Positions 55,127 through 64,000 of a DNA stretch of 64,000 nt are shown piece after piece. Numbering within the stretch: the first letter of the stretch is position 1; each line of letters opens with the position of its first letter. Source of the DNA: Aradus depressus (Eukaryota; Arthropoda; Insecta; Hemiptera; Aradidae); the NCBI GenBank assembly GCA_963662175.1, contig OY759214.1, positions 5,642,001-5,706,000 on the forward strand, written 5' to 3'. The notes under the pieces were generated by a model that saw only the letters and a program-made list of their open reading frames with translations, did not search any database and had not been told where the DNA came from. A program made the translations under genes and the position numbers.

Positions 55127-56995
55127 AGGTGTGTTGCAGCCGCGGAGCTTGGCCACCTCCCAACTCTGTAATTGGCCCATTGGTGTGAGGTGTGTTGCAG
55201 CCGCGGAGCTTGGCCACCTCCCAACTCTGTAATTGGCCCATTGGTGTGAGATGTGTTGCAGCCGCGGAGCTTGGCCACCTCCCAACTCTGTAATTGGCCC
55301 ATTGGTGTGAGGTGTGTTGCAGCCGCAGAGCTTGGCCACCTCCCAACTCTGTAATTGGACCATTGGTGTGAGGTGTGTTGCAGCCGCGGAGCTTGGCCAC
55401 CTCCCAACTCTGTAATTGGCCCATTGGTGTGAGATGTGTTGCAGCCGCGGAGCTTGGCCACCTCCCAACTCTGTAATTGGCCCATTGGTGTGAGATGTGT
55501 TGCAGCCGCGGAGCTTGGCCACCTCCCAACTCTGTAATTGGCCCATTGGTGTGAGGTGTGTTGCAGCCGCGGAGCTTGGCCACCTCCCAACTCTGTAATT
55601 GGCCCATTGGTGTGAGATGTGTTGCAGCCGCGGAGCTTGGCCACCTCCCAACTCTGTAATTGGCCCATTGGTGTGAGATGTGTTGCAGCCGCGGAGCTTG
55701 GCCACCTCCCAACTCTGTAATTGGCCCATTGGTGAGAGGTGTGTTGCAGCCGCGGAGCTTGGCCACCTCCCAACTCTGTAATTGGCCCATTGGTGTGAGG
55801 TGTGTTGCAGCCGCGGAGCTTGGCCACCTCCCAACTCTGTAATTGCCCCATTGGTGTGAGGTGTGTTGCAGCCGCGGAGCTTGGCCACCTCCCAACTCTG
55901 TAATTGCCCCATTGGTGTGAGGTGTGTTGCAGCCACGGAGCTTGGCCACCTCCCAACTCTGTAATTGGCCCATTGGTGTGAGGTGTGTTGCAGCCGCGGA
56001 GCTTGGCCACCTCCCAACTCTGTAATTGGCCCATTGGTGAGAGGTGTGTTGCAGCCGCGGAGCTTGGCCACCTCCCAACTCTGTAATTGGCCCATTGGTG
56101 AGAGGTGTGTTGCAGCCGCGGAGCTTGGCCACCTCCCAACTCTGTAATTGGCCCATTGGTGTGAGGTGTGTTGCAGTCGCGGAGCTTGGCCACCTCCCAA
56201 CTCTGTAATTGGCCCATTGGTGTGAGGTGTGTTGCAGCCGCGGAGCTTGGCCACCTCCCAACTCTGTAATTGCCCCATTGGTGTGAGGTGTGTTGCAGCC
56301 GCGGAGCTTGGCCACCTCCCAACTCTGTAATTGGCCCATTGGTGTGAGGTGTGTTGCAGCCACGGAGCTTGGCCACCTCCCAACTCTGTAATTGGCCCAT
56401 TGGTGTGAGGTGTGTTGCAGCCGCGGAGCTTGGCCACCTCCCAACTCTGTAATTGGCCCATTGGTGTGAGGTGTGTTGCAGCCGCGGAGCTTGGCCACCT
56501 CCCAACTCTGTAATTGGCCCATTGGTGTGAGGTGTGTTGCAGCCACGGAGCTTGGCCACCTCCCAACTCTGTAATTGGCCCATTGGTGTGAGGTGTGTTG
56601 CAGCCGCGGAGCTTGGCCACCTCCCAACTCTGTAATTGGCCCATTGGTGTGAGGTGTGTTGCAGCCGCGGAGCTTGGCCACCTCCCAACTCTGTAATTGA
56701 CCCATTGGTGTGAGGTGTGTTGCAGCCGCGGAGCTTGGCCACCTCCCAACTCTGTAATTGGCCCATTGGTGTGAGGTGTGTTGCAGCCACGGAGCTTGGC
56801 CTCCTCCCAACTCTGTAATTGCCCCATTGGTGTGAGGTGTGTTGCAGCCGCGGAGCTTGGCCACCTCCCAACTCTGTAATTGCCCCATTGGTGTGAGGTG
56901 TGTTGCAGCCGCGGAGCTTGGCCACCTCCCAACTCTGTAATTGGCCCATTGGTGTGAGGTGTGTTGCAGCCACGGAGCTTGGCCTCCTCTCTGCT
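55127..56995. repeat. 61-bp minisatellite, about 30 copies
   Basis: The unit contains TGTGTTGCAGCCGCGGAGCT, TGGCCACCTCCCAACTCTGT and AATTGGCCCATTGGTGTGA. Copies differ at few fixed sites (CCGCGG/CCACGG, GTGTGA/GTGAGA, GGCCCA/GCCCCA). Because 61 is not a multiple of 3 and the minus strand has no stop in any frame, three overlapping 620-660-codon ORFs appear. They are the same 61-residue peptide read from different starts and I do not take them as genes. Confidence 0.95.
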
Positions 56996-57066
56996 GTGGT
57001 TTGTCAATTCGGGCCACAACTACTTCTTTTAATTATCTCTTAATTCTTTTTTTTGCTCATTTCAAG

Positions 57067-57131
57067 TCAAAGATTTTCGAAGAAAGAGCTATCTTACTTC
57101 CCGATGTATATCTGCTCTCGAGGAGCATTTC
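57067..57131 (+). CDS. Module 3 exon e of the OBP-like micro-exon gene
   Basis: 65 nt, TTTTTTTTGCTCATTTCAAG to TTC|GTAAGT. In phase 1: (I)KDFRRKSYLTSRCISALE + EHF. The Cys lies 15 residues after that of exon d, close to the C4-C6 distance of Minus-C OBPs. It stands only 70 bp after the 61-bp array. Confidence 0.65.
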
Positions 57132-57475
57132 GTAAGTATTAAATTAATAATTGTTACTTAATAAAAAATATACATCGGTCATCAAGGATGTGCCAGATTG
57201 ATTTGGATTGATTAAAGTCAAATTTTTAGATCAATGTCGGTGTAAAAAAGCCAATTTAGAGCCCTCTGACTGCGTTGGGAAATTTTACATATATCTTCAT
57301 AAAAGTCCCGTCTTTTATATCCCGTTCTCTCGAGATTGTGAGGTTATCTCTCTTATATTTGTAATTCGAACTGAAAGAGACTTTAATTCTGTTTATTTTT
57401 TATTTATTTTATTATTTTTAGAAATCAATCTTATATTCCTAAATAGTTTAATTAAATATTTAATTGCTATTGCAG

Positions 57476-57559
57476 GATCCACTTTCTTATGAACAATTAT
57501 CCAATGTTACTATAAATATTCTTATCAGCAAATTTTTGAATTTACATGAAATGTTCTAA
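57476..57559 (+). CDS. Possible linker or terminal exon after module 3
   Basis: After TTGCTATTGCAG a phase-0 frame reads DPLSYEQLSN, then VTINILISKFLNLHEMF and TAA at 57557-57559, with AATAAA overlapping the stop. Two readings: a 30-nt linker (57476-57505) using the poor donor GTTACT, the same length as exon f at 50735; or a last exon of 27 codons with its own polyadenylation signal, making module 3 the end of one transcript. Sequence alone does not decide, and it may also be chance. Confidence 0.35.
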   Translation, partial: DPLSYEQLSNVTINILISKFLNLHEMF

Positions 57560-58648
57560 TAAAAAAATATACTGTTTTTTGAATATATTTCTTCATAATG
57601 CGCTCATTGTTGATCAATTTTGAAACATTATTTAAATCTTATTTACATTTTTTCTTTTACTTTACTATCCTTTAGCAATCACTCTTTATGTTCAAACAAA
57701 TCGCAACTTCCGATGAGTTTTTATGGCCAGGATAAATAGATTTATCTAATAATTTCTCTAAATAATAGCTTTTCCTTTTCCGCACATGTCTGTACGGACA
57801 AATTTTGTATAAATAATTTAAAAATTTACTTCGCGTACCTCAGTGCCTGATAATATATCATTAATACTGAGTTTATTTATTTATATAAATTCTTTATGTA
57901 CTTGAAAAAGAAACAATAATTATTTTTCACATATACTTTTTCAGATAGATTATAATCTATCTGTATATGTATTCATTTGAGCTATTTTACCTGTTTTTTT
58001 AAAGAATACGTTCTCTTACTTTCCTTAACATTAAATTTTATGATCCAAACCAGATAATTATTAAATTTACAAACATTTCTAATAATGAAAAAGAACGGCC
58101 ATCTTGTGAATGAATTTTCAGTACGGAATTTCCTATTGCAAATAAGGTTTTAGAAGGATATTTATTTTATATTTTTTGTTTTTTATTTCCATTACATTCC
58201 AAATATTCGAGAGATTTCTTAGTATCAATCTGTATTATTCCAAGTTTTCATAATTTTTATTTAATATTGATATCCAGTCAGCATATTTGTAAATCTAATG
58301 CCGGTTAGTACGTAAACCTATATTATCATCTTCAATTTCTTTTTAAGAATTTCGAATAGATTTATATTGGTCGCACTTTGATTACATCACAGTTTCCGGG
58401 TCCAAGTTCATCTGAAATTTTTTTACTCCAAATTATATTTCCTATAAGATCCAAAAGTTTGTCTACTGCGAGCGGGCTATCCTGTATAGTGAAAAAAAAT
58501 TATTTAAGCAGTGATTTACTTCTGCTAACATGGCAACAATCAGCCAACATTTATTTAATCGAAGTGGGTGCACTGCGAAAGTCCACTCATGAGAAAGTTC
58601 CGTGTAGCAAAAACCTGCTCTTATGTGTATTTTTTTTCATTTACTTAG
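57560..58648. other. Intron or intergenic, AT-rich, nothing recognised
   Basis: No repeats of note and no coding signal until the T-rich acceptor at 58648. I looked for a start exon with a signal peptide ahead of module 4 and did not find one. Confidence 0.45.
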
Positions 58649-58745
58649 ATTGATCCAAAAATTGCTGACACTAATTACGATAGACGCCATTATGAAGCTA
58701 TCGTTGCAATAGCCAAAAAGGTTTCGGCTGGAGATCCGACTGAAG
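58649..58745 (+). CDS. Module 4 exon a of the OBP-like micro-exon gene
   Basis: 97 nt, TATTTTTTTTCATTTACTTAG to GAAG|GTAATC. Reads IDPKIADTNYDRRHYEAIVA + IAKKVSAGDPTE. Phase 0 to 1. It aligns with the exon at 30000 (AIVAIAKK against IIIQDCAKK), but Ile stands where the first Cys should be. It begins on a codon, so it can follow exon e of module 3 directly. Confidence 0.65.
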
Positions 58746-58765
58746 GTAATCTACATAAGTAATAG

Positions 58766-58800
58766 CTGGTATACCCGGCGTTGCCCGGAAGTAACTGTCA
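58766..58800. repeat. Dispersed-repeat motif ATACCCGGCGTTGCCCGG
   Basis: A GC-rich motif that I know from the ends of many arthropod interspersed repeats; too short here to define an element. Confidence 0.4.
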
Positions 58801-58891
58801 ATAAGGAAAGGTCAATAATTTATCACCCTAAGTAACTGTAAGTCTTCTCTCTACACTAAATCAAGTGGAAACAACTTTATAACGCCCTCCA

Positions 58892-59333
58892 GGGGGAGAG
58901 TGGTGTGGAGAGGAAGTGTGTCGGGAAGGGGGAGAGTGGCGTGGAGAGGAAGAGTGTCGGGGAGGGGGAGAGTGGTGTGGAGAGGAGGAGTGTCGGGGAG
59001 GGGGAGTGGTGTGGAGAGGAAGAGTGTCTGGGAGGGGGAGTGGTGTGGAGAGGAAGAGTGACAGGGAGGGGAGAGTGGTGTGGAGAGGAAGAGTGTCGTG
59101 GAGGGGGGAGAGTGGTGTGGAGAGGAAGAGTGTCGGGGAGGGGGGAGAGTGGTGTGGAGAGGAAGAGTGTCGGGGAGGGGGGAGAGTGGTGTGGAGAGGA
59201 AGAGTGTCGGGGAGGGGGGAGAGTGGTGTGGAGAGGAAGAGTGACAGGGAGGGGAGAGTGGTGTGGAGAGGAAGAGTGACAGGGAGGGGAGAGTGGTGTG
59301 GAGAGGAAGCGTGTCGGGGAGGGGGAGAGTAGA
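58892..59333. repeat. 36/37-bp G-rich minisatellite, about 12 copies
   Basis: GGGGAGAGTGGTGTGGAGAG + GAAGAGTGTCGGGGAG, with variants (GTGACAGGG, TCTGGG, TCGTGG) and 32- to 37-bp spacing. One strand almost lacks pyrimidines. Confidence 0.9.
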
Positions 59334-59884
59334 ATGGAGATAGTGTATTGTTTATTTATTCTTTCATAATAATAATAATACGTTACTTCTCGTATAAAAT
59401 AGTTTCTGGATGCAACTTTTTTGTTTTAACTCTACCTACGTCAAAAAATGTTCACTTCATAAATAATAGAATTTTTACGCATCCTTTTCATTAACTCTTC
59501 TATACTGTTTTGCAAGGTAATTAAATGGGCTACCAAACCTTTACATTGTTACCGATAGACACGAACTATATAAAAACAACAAATAATAAATTATTCACTT
59601 TTTAATAAATCTTTAAAACAATAACAACTTTCTCACATTTTGCTGGTTTATATATTCCGGAGTTTACTCCATTTAGTCCTTGTTATTTATTTGTGTATTA
59701 TAATTAACGAAAATACGGTTGATATTTCTTTATTTAATTGTTCCTCACTTCTTTTAAACAATTATAAGGATTATTGTGGGTACTCTACAATTGGTGAAGT
59801 TGAGGGGGAGCTTCTAGAACATTTAACATGTGATCTACTATAATTTTACATTACATGAGATTATAATACATTTTCAAATTTCAG
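59334..59884. other. Intron, AT-rich
   Basis: No gene seen. A 67-codon ORF at 59640 is AT-driven and lacks features. Ends ...ATTTTCAAATTTCAG. Confidence 0.45.
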
Positions 59885-59943
59885 AAACTAGATTTATCGA
59901 AGTAATTTACTACAACTCTCCAGCTAAAGATATAAAAGAACTT
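59885..59943 (+). CDS. Module 4 exon b of the OBP-like micro-exon gene
   Basis: 59 nt, TTTTCAAATTTCAG to CTT|GTGAGT. In phase 1: (E)TRFIEVIYYNSPAKDIKEL, ends on a codon. The pattern helix, YNSP turn, acidic end matches DFGYPMTDNEI of module 3. The next exon (c, 36 nt) should lie beyond the LTR element that starts at 60188 and is not in the window. Confidence 0.65.
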
Positions 59944-60187
59944 GTGAGTGATTTTTTAACTATTTTTTTATCCGTCGGAGTGCACTAGTGCAAAACTGCT
60001 ACATACTAATCAACGATAAATATACGAAAACAGCCGACAAACTAATTGTCTGACTTTCTAATGTCCAATGTATAAAGAATTTACTTAAATCTAGAACATT
60101 CTTATTGGTCAGAATTAACTGAATTCGAATTGTCGGGATGATCTGTATGCGATAACTTGATCTAAAACAAACTTTATATATATATAT

Positions 60188-60368
60188 TGTACCACCTCTC
60201 CTCCCAGCGTGAGTGCATTTTTACGTAATTAGTAAATATAAAATTATATCGGAAAAATTATTAAAATTGAGTATTTTTACATCGCGACTTTAATAAAAAC
60301 AATACCTGGATAGCCAAATGCACTCCCACGAGAAGGACGGTTACAAGTTCCTAACTGTTAGTTGAGTA

Positions 60369-60399
<31 letters not shown>

Positions 60400-61262
60400 A
60401 TTTAATGGACAACTCAAACCCTAGAACAGTAACATATTTATTTTAGAAGAACGTATAATATTTATAAAAGAAAAAAAACAATTGAATATAAATTGGCCAT
60501 ATGTCTGAAGGACTTTCTACCTTAATTACGAGGTACCTCGATACTGATCCCTGGAGGTGGCGATGTGATCATCCTTTATGTACATCCCTCAGACCCCATC
60601 TATTCACCTAGTCCTTGTAGGTCTGCCTGGAGGCCACAATAGAATTTAGATTGTTCACTGAGTTTATGTGCGTCCGAAATCAAAATGTATCTCACCCGCC
60701 TGAATGGCCTCAAACATGAACGAATACTGCTCAATTCACATATTCAAACTCACTGTCAAATATAAACTATACGTGTTGATCATCCGAGACGTGAACCAAG
60801 AATCTAAAATCACATACTGAGCTAATGGCAAAATATAAAAAAAACGTGGTGAACAGTTGACACAAGAGCGAAGAGCGATGAGCGAAGAGTGGCTTCCAAA
60901 CTGCTCTCCATCCTCGGCCCCCTTTTTTGGTGGGGATGATTCCTGATGTCTCATTGGTCGTCAGTCTCCGCCTACCCCATCTCCAGCCAATCACCGGTGA
61001 CCACTTAAGAGTTCTGTGATAGCCTGCGGATATTAAGCTGTGAATCCCAGCGGATATTCATTAGAGTTATGTGAAAAACCTGTTTAATAAAATACTGACG
61101 CCGACAATATAATTACCACACACAGGATGCAGACAACTATCCAGGCTTCCTTTCTATTCCCCATCTCTATTCTTCTTTGTTTCTGCTCCCAGCGATTGCG
61201 ATTCCCTCGCAGCATCGCTAGTTCTGAGCATTATATATTGTCTATAAGGTAGGCATGCTACA
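60188..61262 (-). repeat. 3' LTR, second family
   Basis: Minus strand starts TGTAGCATGCCTACCTTATA and ends ...GGTGGTACA. It contains the segment missing from the 28344 LTR and a poly(G) run (60369-60398) absent from the others. The PPT GGGAACGGGGGATAT precedes it. Confidence 0.8.
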
Positions 61263-63182
61263 ATATCCCCCGTTCCCGTTAAAATAAAATATGTCGGCTA
61301 AATTACCATTGGAAGTCACATATTTTATTAGTTTCACTTAACACTTGCTCGTTCACTGAGCATATACACTTAACCAATATTCATTAAAAGAAAGACTTGC
61401 CCAAAGTCATAATAAAATAATTATATATTACAAATACTCAGGTATCGACCTCATTATCATGCGTGACCAAAACATGATTTTAAATTTCCTTTCTATTCGG
61501 CATAGCTTGCCTATGCATGCGTGACCAAAGCATGATTTTACTTTACGCTGTACTTCTTGGAGTTGACCCTCTCCATTGGCAAATAACGACGATTCTATTT
61601 CTAGCATACATTCACTGACTGGTTAAAACATCAAAAACGGCCCCACGCCTCGACAATGCTTCAACTGAATTCCCATATCCTTAATCCGCTTCAACAAAAA
61701 TTTGGGTTGACCAGACCCTAACCATATGCCTCCTTAGGCCTTCGACAGGTATTTACCTTCTGCCGGAATGACGACGAAATAAATAGAAAAAAAATAAGCC
61801 CACTCAAATCCCATCTCAGTTTCATAAACATATGTAAATTCCGGCATCCGCATTAATCAAGTAGCGAAACCCCTTCTTCAGTTCAAACAGTCAGTTCATG
61901 ACATAAAAAAAAATAAGTAAAACAAACTCCCGCCCCTTTAAATGGATTCTACATGCATCTATGGAGTGGCCCCTTCTCCGTGTGTACGATAATTCAATTT
62001 CTATTCTGGGAATCCCCTCCAGTTTGTAATATCTATATCCCCATTCAGACATGTATGCTTCGGCACCTTGCCCTAGGATTTCTTAAATAAAAATAAAAAT
62101 AAATTGACATTTGACCTATTGGTCGAGACTCCATTATAATAAGGTCCATACCTGGATATATGTTACAAATACATTTATAAGGCTATCATTGGGTTAACAT
62201 AGTGGTCAATTAAACAAAATATGTGTCAATGTGACATTATCAATGGTACATAGGTCGGATACAAATACAAATATTATTAAAAATACAAAACAAAAAAAAA
62301 ATTAAAGAGATACATTTATGAAACATCACAAACCATAATACGAACATACTTGGAATACATTTATCATATAGGACCATTCACCAATGTGTGTGCCATCACC
62401 TCGCCGTCAGCCTAGTCAGATCTGTTTTACTAATCAAATTCAAATACGTAGGTAAATTCCCATGGATGGCCAGTCCATATGCCGTCTGCCCCGTCCTACA
62501 ATTATGTCAATTTAAAATGAAACCCCAAACCTATCTAACTAAATTATTCCAACATCAATATAAAAATGATTATTAACACTATATAAAAAAAACATTATAT
62601 TACTACATATAAACAAAAATAAAATTATCCTAACTTATTATATAAAATTCTAATCATTATATACAAAAAAAATAAAGAAAACTTCTCTATTACTAAAAAT
62701 AAAAAATATAATCATACCTTACTATCTAAAATATTTACAACCTGGCGATTCACTTCGGAATCTTTGAGCTCGACTAAGGGGGGTATGCTCGATGTTAAGC
62801 CCCAGGGGAGGGCCAGAATGTCCCCGTCTGCCTTATCCTATTTACAAAAAAAAAAAAAAATAACTAAATAATAAATCCCATGTCCTCAATAAATGTGTAT
62901 GTGAAATTCTTTGTGTATTGTTGTATAATGAGGTGTTGGCCGTTAGTGTAAAATAATAAATAATACCTAAATAATAAAGAATAGTGTTTGTTTTATGTGT
63001 GTGTGACTTTGTCTACCTGTTCCTGGGATAGCTGGGAATGGACACCCATAGAGACGTCACAAATCTCCTCCCTGACTCTAGGGCCGCGATCTCGTCTGCA
63101 ATAATCGCCCTCTTAACTCGGCTGAAGTAAGATCGTTAAGTCTCAAAAAGTGCCCTAGCGGTTCTTTAGCCTGCTTGTTTAT
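61263..63182 (-). other. LTR element 3' interior, non-coding
   Basis: AT-rich. Near 62750-62830 the minus strand has GGCCCTCCCCTGGGGCTTAA, the kind of tail seen just after pol in Gypsy-like elements. Confidence 0.5.
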
Positions 63183-63680
63183 CTATCCGCTAATATACGG
63201 CTTCTGTGAGGTCATATAAAAGATTCCTCCTTCCGCTACGTCGCTGCCGAGATGTCCTAAAATAAAAATTTGAGGACTTTCCTTATCTAGAGTCTGGTAA
63301 GGTCCTTCCCAGAATAACAACAATTTGGATACAACATGGTTGAGCAAATACAAAACGCTATTACTGAACGCCACCTCATCACGTTCGCAATTCCCCACGT
63401 AGGCATCTTGGAAGGTGACATTGCTCGGCTGTTCGCGAGCAACAGTCTGGTTCGTATGCCAATCCTTATGTCCTTCGGGCATGGTGAATGTCACTAGGTC
63501 ATTGTCTGTTGGTCTGTCCGTTACTTCGTCCTCTTCTATAATTAATGAATTTACGTGGTCTGGGGCGGTCATAGTATTATCGGGGTATGTCTGTTCGTCG
63601 ATGGGCTCTTCCTCCTTATCTAGATGTAGTCTTTCTGACACGATCCCACATTCCATTTCCGGATAACAGACATCTACCAT
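63183..63680 (-). pseudogene. Integrase C-terminal remnant of the LTR element
   Basis: A 165-codon ORF. Its last third, HVVSKLLLFWEGPYQTLDKE and SPQIFILGHLGSD, matches the C-terminal 'K-L-x-x-x-W-x-GPY-x-V' module of Gypsy-like integrases, which binds DNA. The acidic N-terminal part (IIEEDEVTDRPTDNDLVTFT) is probably the usual linker. Catalytic core, RT and protease are absent: gag-like sequence follows within 100 bp upstream, so the element has a large internal deletion. Confidence 0.55.
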
Positions 63681-63699
63681 GTCCCTAACTTCAGAAATA

Positions 63700-64000
63700 G
63701 GCTTATCATATCTCTTCTAAATCGTCCTGTCTAGATTCAGATTGTACGGTACCCATATTACGTTTAATGGATTCGATATTATATGACATTGCCGAAATTT
63801 GTTCCTTTATCTCCGAAGTCTGTTTTCCCTGTTCCTGTATTTCCGCTTTTAAATCCTTTCCCTATTGTCCTATCTGTTCCTGCATGGCCTTTCCCTGTTG
63901 TCCTAGTCCCGAAATCTGTTCCTGCATGGCCTTTCCCTGTTGTCCTATCTGTTCCTACATGGCCTTAAACATCGCCTCTAGGTCAAATTTAGGCTTTTCT
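63700..64000 (-). pseudogene. Gag-like coiled-coil remnant
   Basis: Read on the minus strand: KPKFDLEAMFKAM, stop, EQIGQQGKAMQEQISGLGQQ + GKAMQEQIGQ, stop, GKDLKAEIQEQGKQTSEIKE + QISAMSYNIESIKRN. A heptad-patterned, partly tandem coiled coil like the gag ORF at 12195, with two in-frame stops. The rest lies beyond the window. Confidence 0.55.

Larger units (their letters stand above)
707..59943 (+). other. Gene model: giant micro-exon gene with tandem OBP-like modules (partial at both ends)
   Basis: Seen: eighteen or so short exons (30-145 nt) on one strand, each with a pyrimidine-rich AG acceptor and a GT donor, all open, with intron phases that chain without conflict: 0-1, 1-0, 0-0, 0-1, 1-0, repeated. 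Exon order, exon length and cysteine position recur, so the locus is three complete copies plus the start of a fourth copy of one five-exon module. Known: Minus-C odorant-binding proteins are secreted all-helical proteins with four cysteines paired C1-C3 and C4-C6 and similar spacing. Inferred: the product is a secreted protein of tandem OBP-like domains, or a tandem gene family whose first and last exons I missed. No signal peptide, start codon or certain stop is in the window. Introns reach 17 kb and carry nearly all the repeats listed here. Confidence 0.6.
60188..64000 (-). mobile_element. LTR retrotransposon, second family, copy 2 (runs off the window)
   Basis: A 3' LTR (60188-61262) and the interior in reverse orientation to the element at 25366-28748. 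The stretch 61263-62500 matches 26.9-28.3 kb of that copy. Beyond it are coding remnants of integrase and gag that the other copy lacks. The 5' LTR is outside the window. Confidence 0.8.

Noticed and set aside
55035..57019. Three overlapping ORFs of 618-660 codons on minus
   Set aside because: All are the same 61-bp array read in three frames.
58905..59332. 124- and 138-codon ORFs rich in EEE/GGG
   Set aside because: Readings of the G-rich minisatellite.
63415..63968. Plus-strand ORFs of 83 and 61 codons
   Set aside because: Antisense of the integrase and gag remnants of the minus-strand LTR element.
1..64000. rRNA genes, complete tRNA genes, bacterial-type operons
   Set aside because: None seen; all tRNA-like pieces are SINE heads with degraded stems.

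Overview
The window is eukaryotic, AT-rich and crowded with repeats: CR1-like, R1-like and Jockey-like LINEs, BEL/Pao and Gypsy-like LTR elements, Tigger/pogo, mariner and Harbinger DNA transposons, and tRNA-derived SINEs. The mix, and the kind of host protein found, point to an arthropod, most likely an insect (Hemiptera would fit, but this is inference). No ordinary long host ORF is present. Nearly every long open frame is a transposon remnant or a reading of a minisatellite.

Under this debris lies what I consider the main content: a chain of very small exons on the + strand from 707 to 59943. They have good splice sites and matching intron phases, and they form a repeating five-exon module: a (phase 0 to 1), b (1 to 0), c (0 to 0, always 36 nt with Cys as codon 5), d (0 to 1), e (1 to 0). 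Module 1 is at 707, 2879, 5184, 5703 and 22791. Module 2 is at 30000, 31944, 43194, 43691 and 47692. Module 3 is at 51943, 52319, 53600, 54324 and 57067. Module 4 starts at 58649 and 59885 and leaves the window. A 30-nt exon at 50735 (and perhaps one at 57476) links modules. Each module encodes about 115 to 145 residues with up to four cysteines. Their spacing (C-x29/31-C-x40/52-C-x15/22-C) resembles four-cysteine (Minus-C) insect odorant-binding-protein-like domains. Module 2 has lost exactly the second cysteine pair. I infer one giant gene of tandem OBP-like domains, or a tandem family of such genes. Neither end is in the window. A search with the spliced protein and RNA-seq would decide.

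Layout: 1-6.6 kb holds module 1 exons a-d, LINE scraps, two SINEs and three minisatellites. 6.6-22.8 kb is one 17-kb intron filled by an R1-like LINE, rearranged BEL/Pao, a young gag-only LTR element with near-identical LTRs, and a CR1-like LINE nested in a mariner. 22.8-30 kb has exon e, a LINE 3' end, a Tigger and a non-autonomous LTR element that splits an unidentified coding remnant. 30-48 kb has module 2, a LINE with a Penelope-like insertion, a mariner with long TIRs, a 5.2-kb satellite of 148-bp units and Harbinger pieces. 48-60 kb has module 3 and the start of module 4 among 40-, 61- and 36-bp minisatellites and foldback elements. 60.2-64 kb is a further copy of the second LTR family on the minus strand, running off the end.
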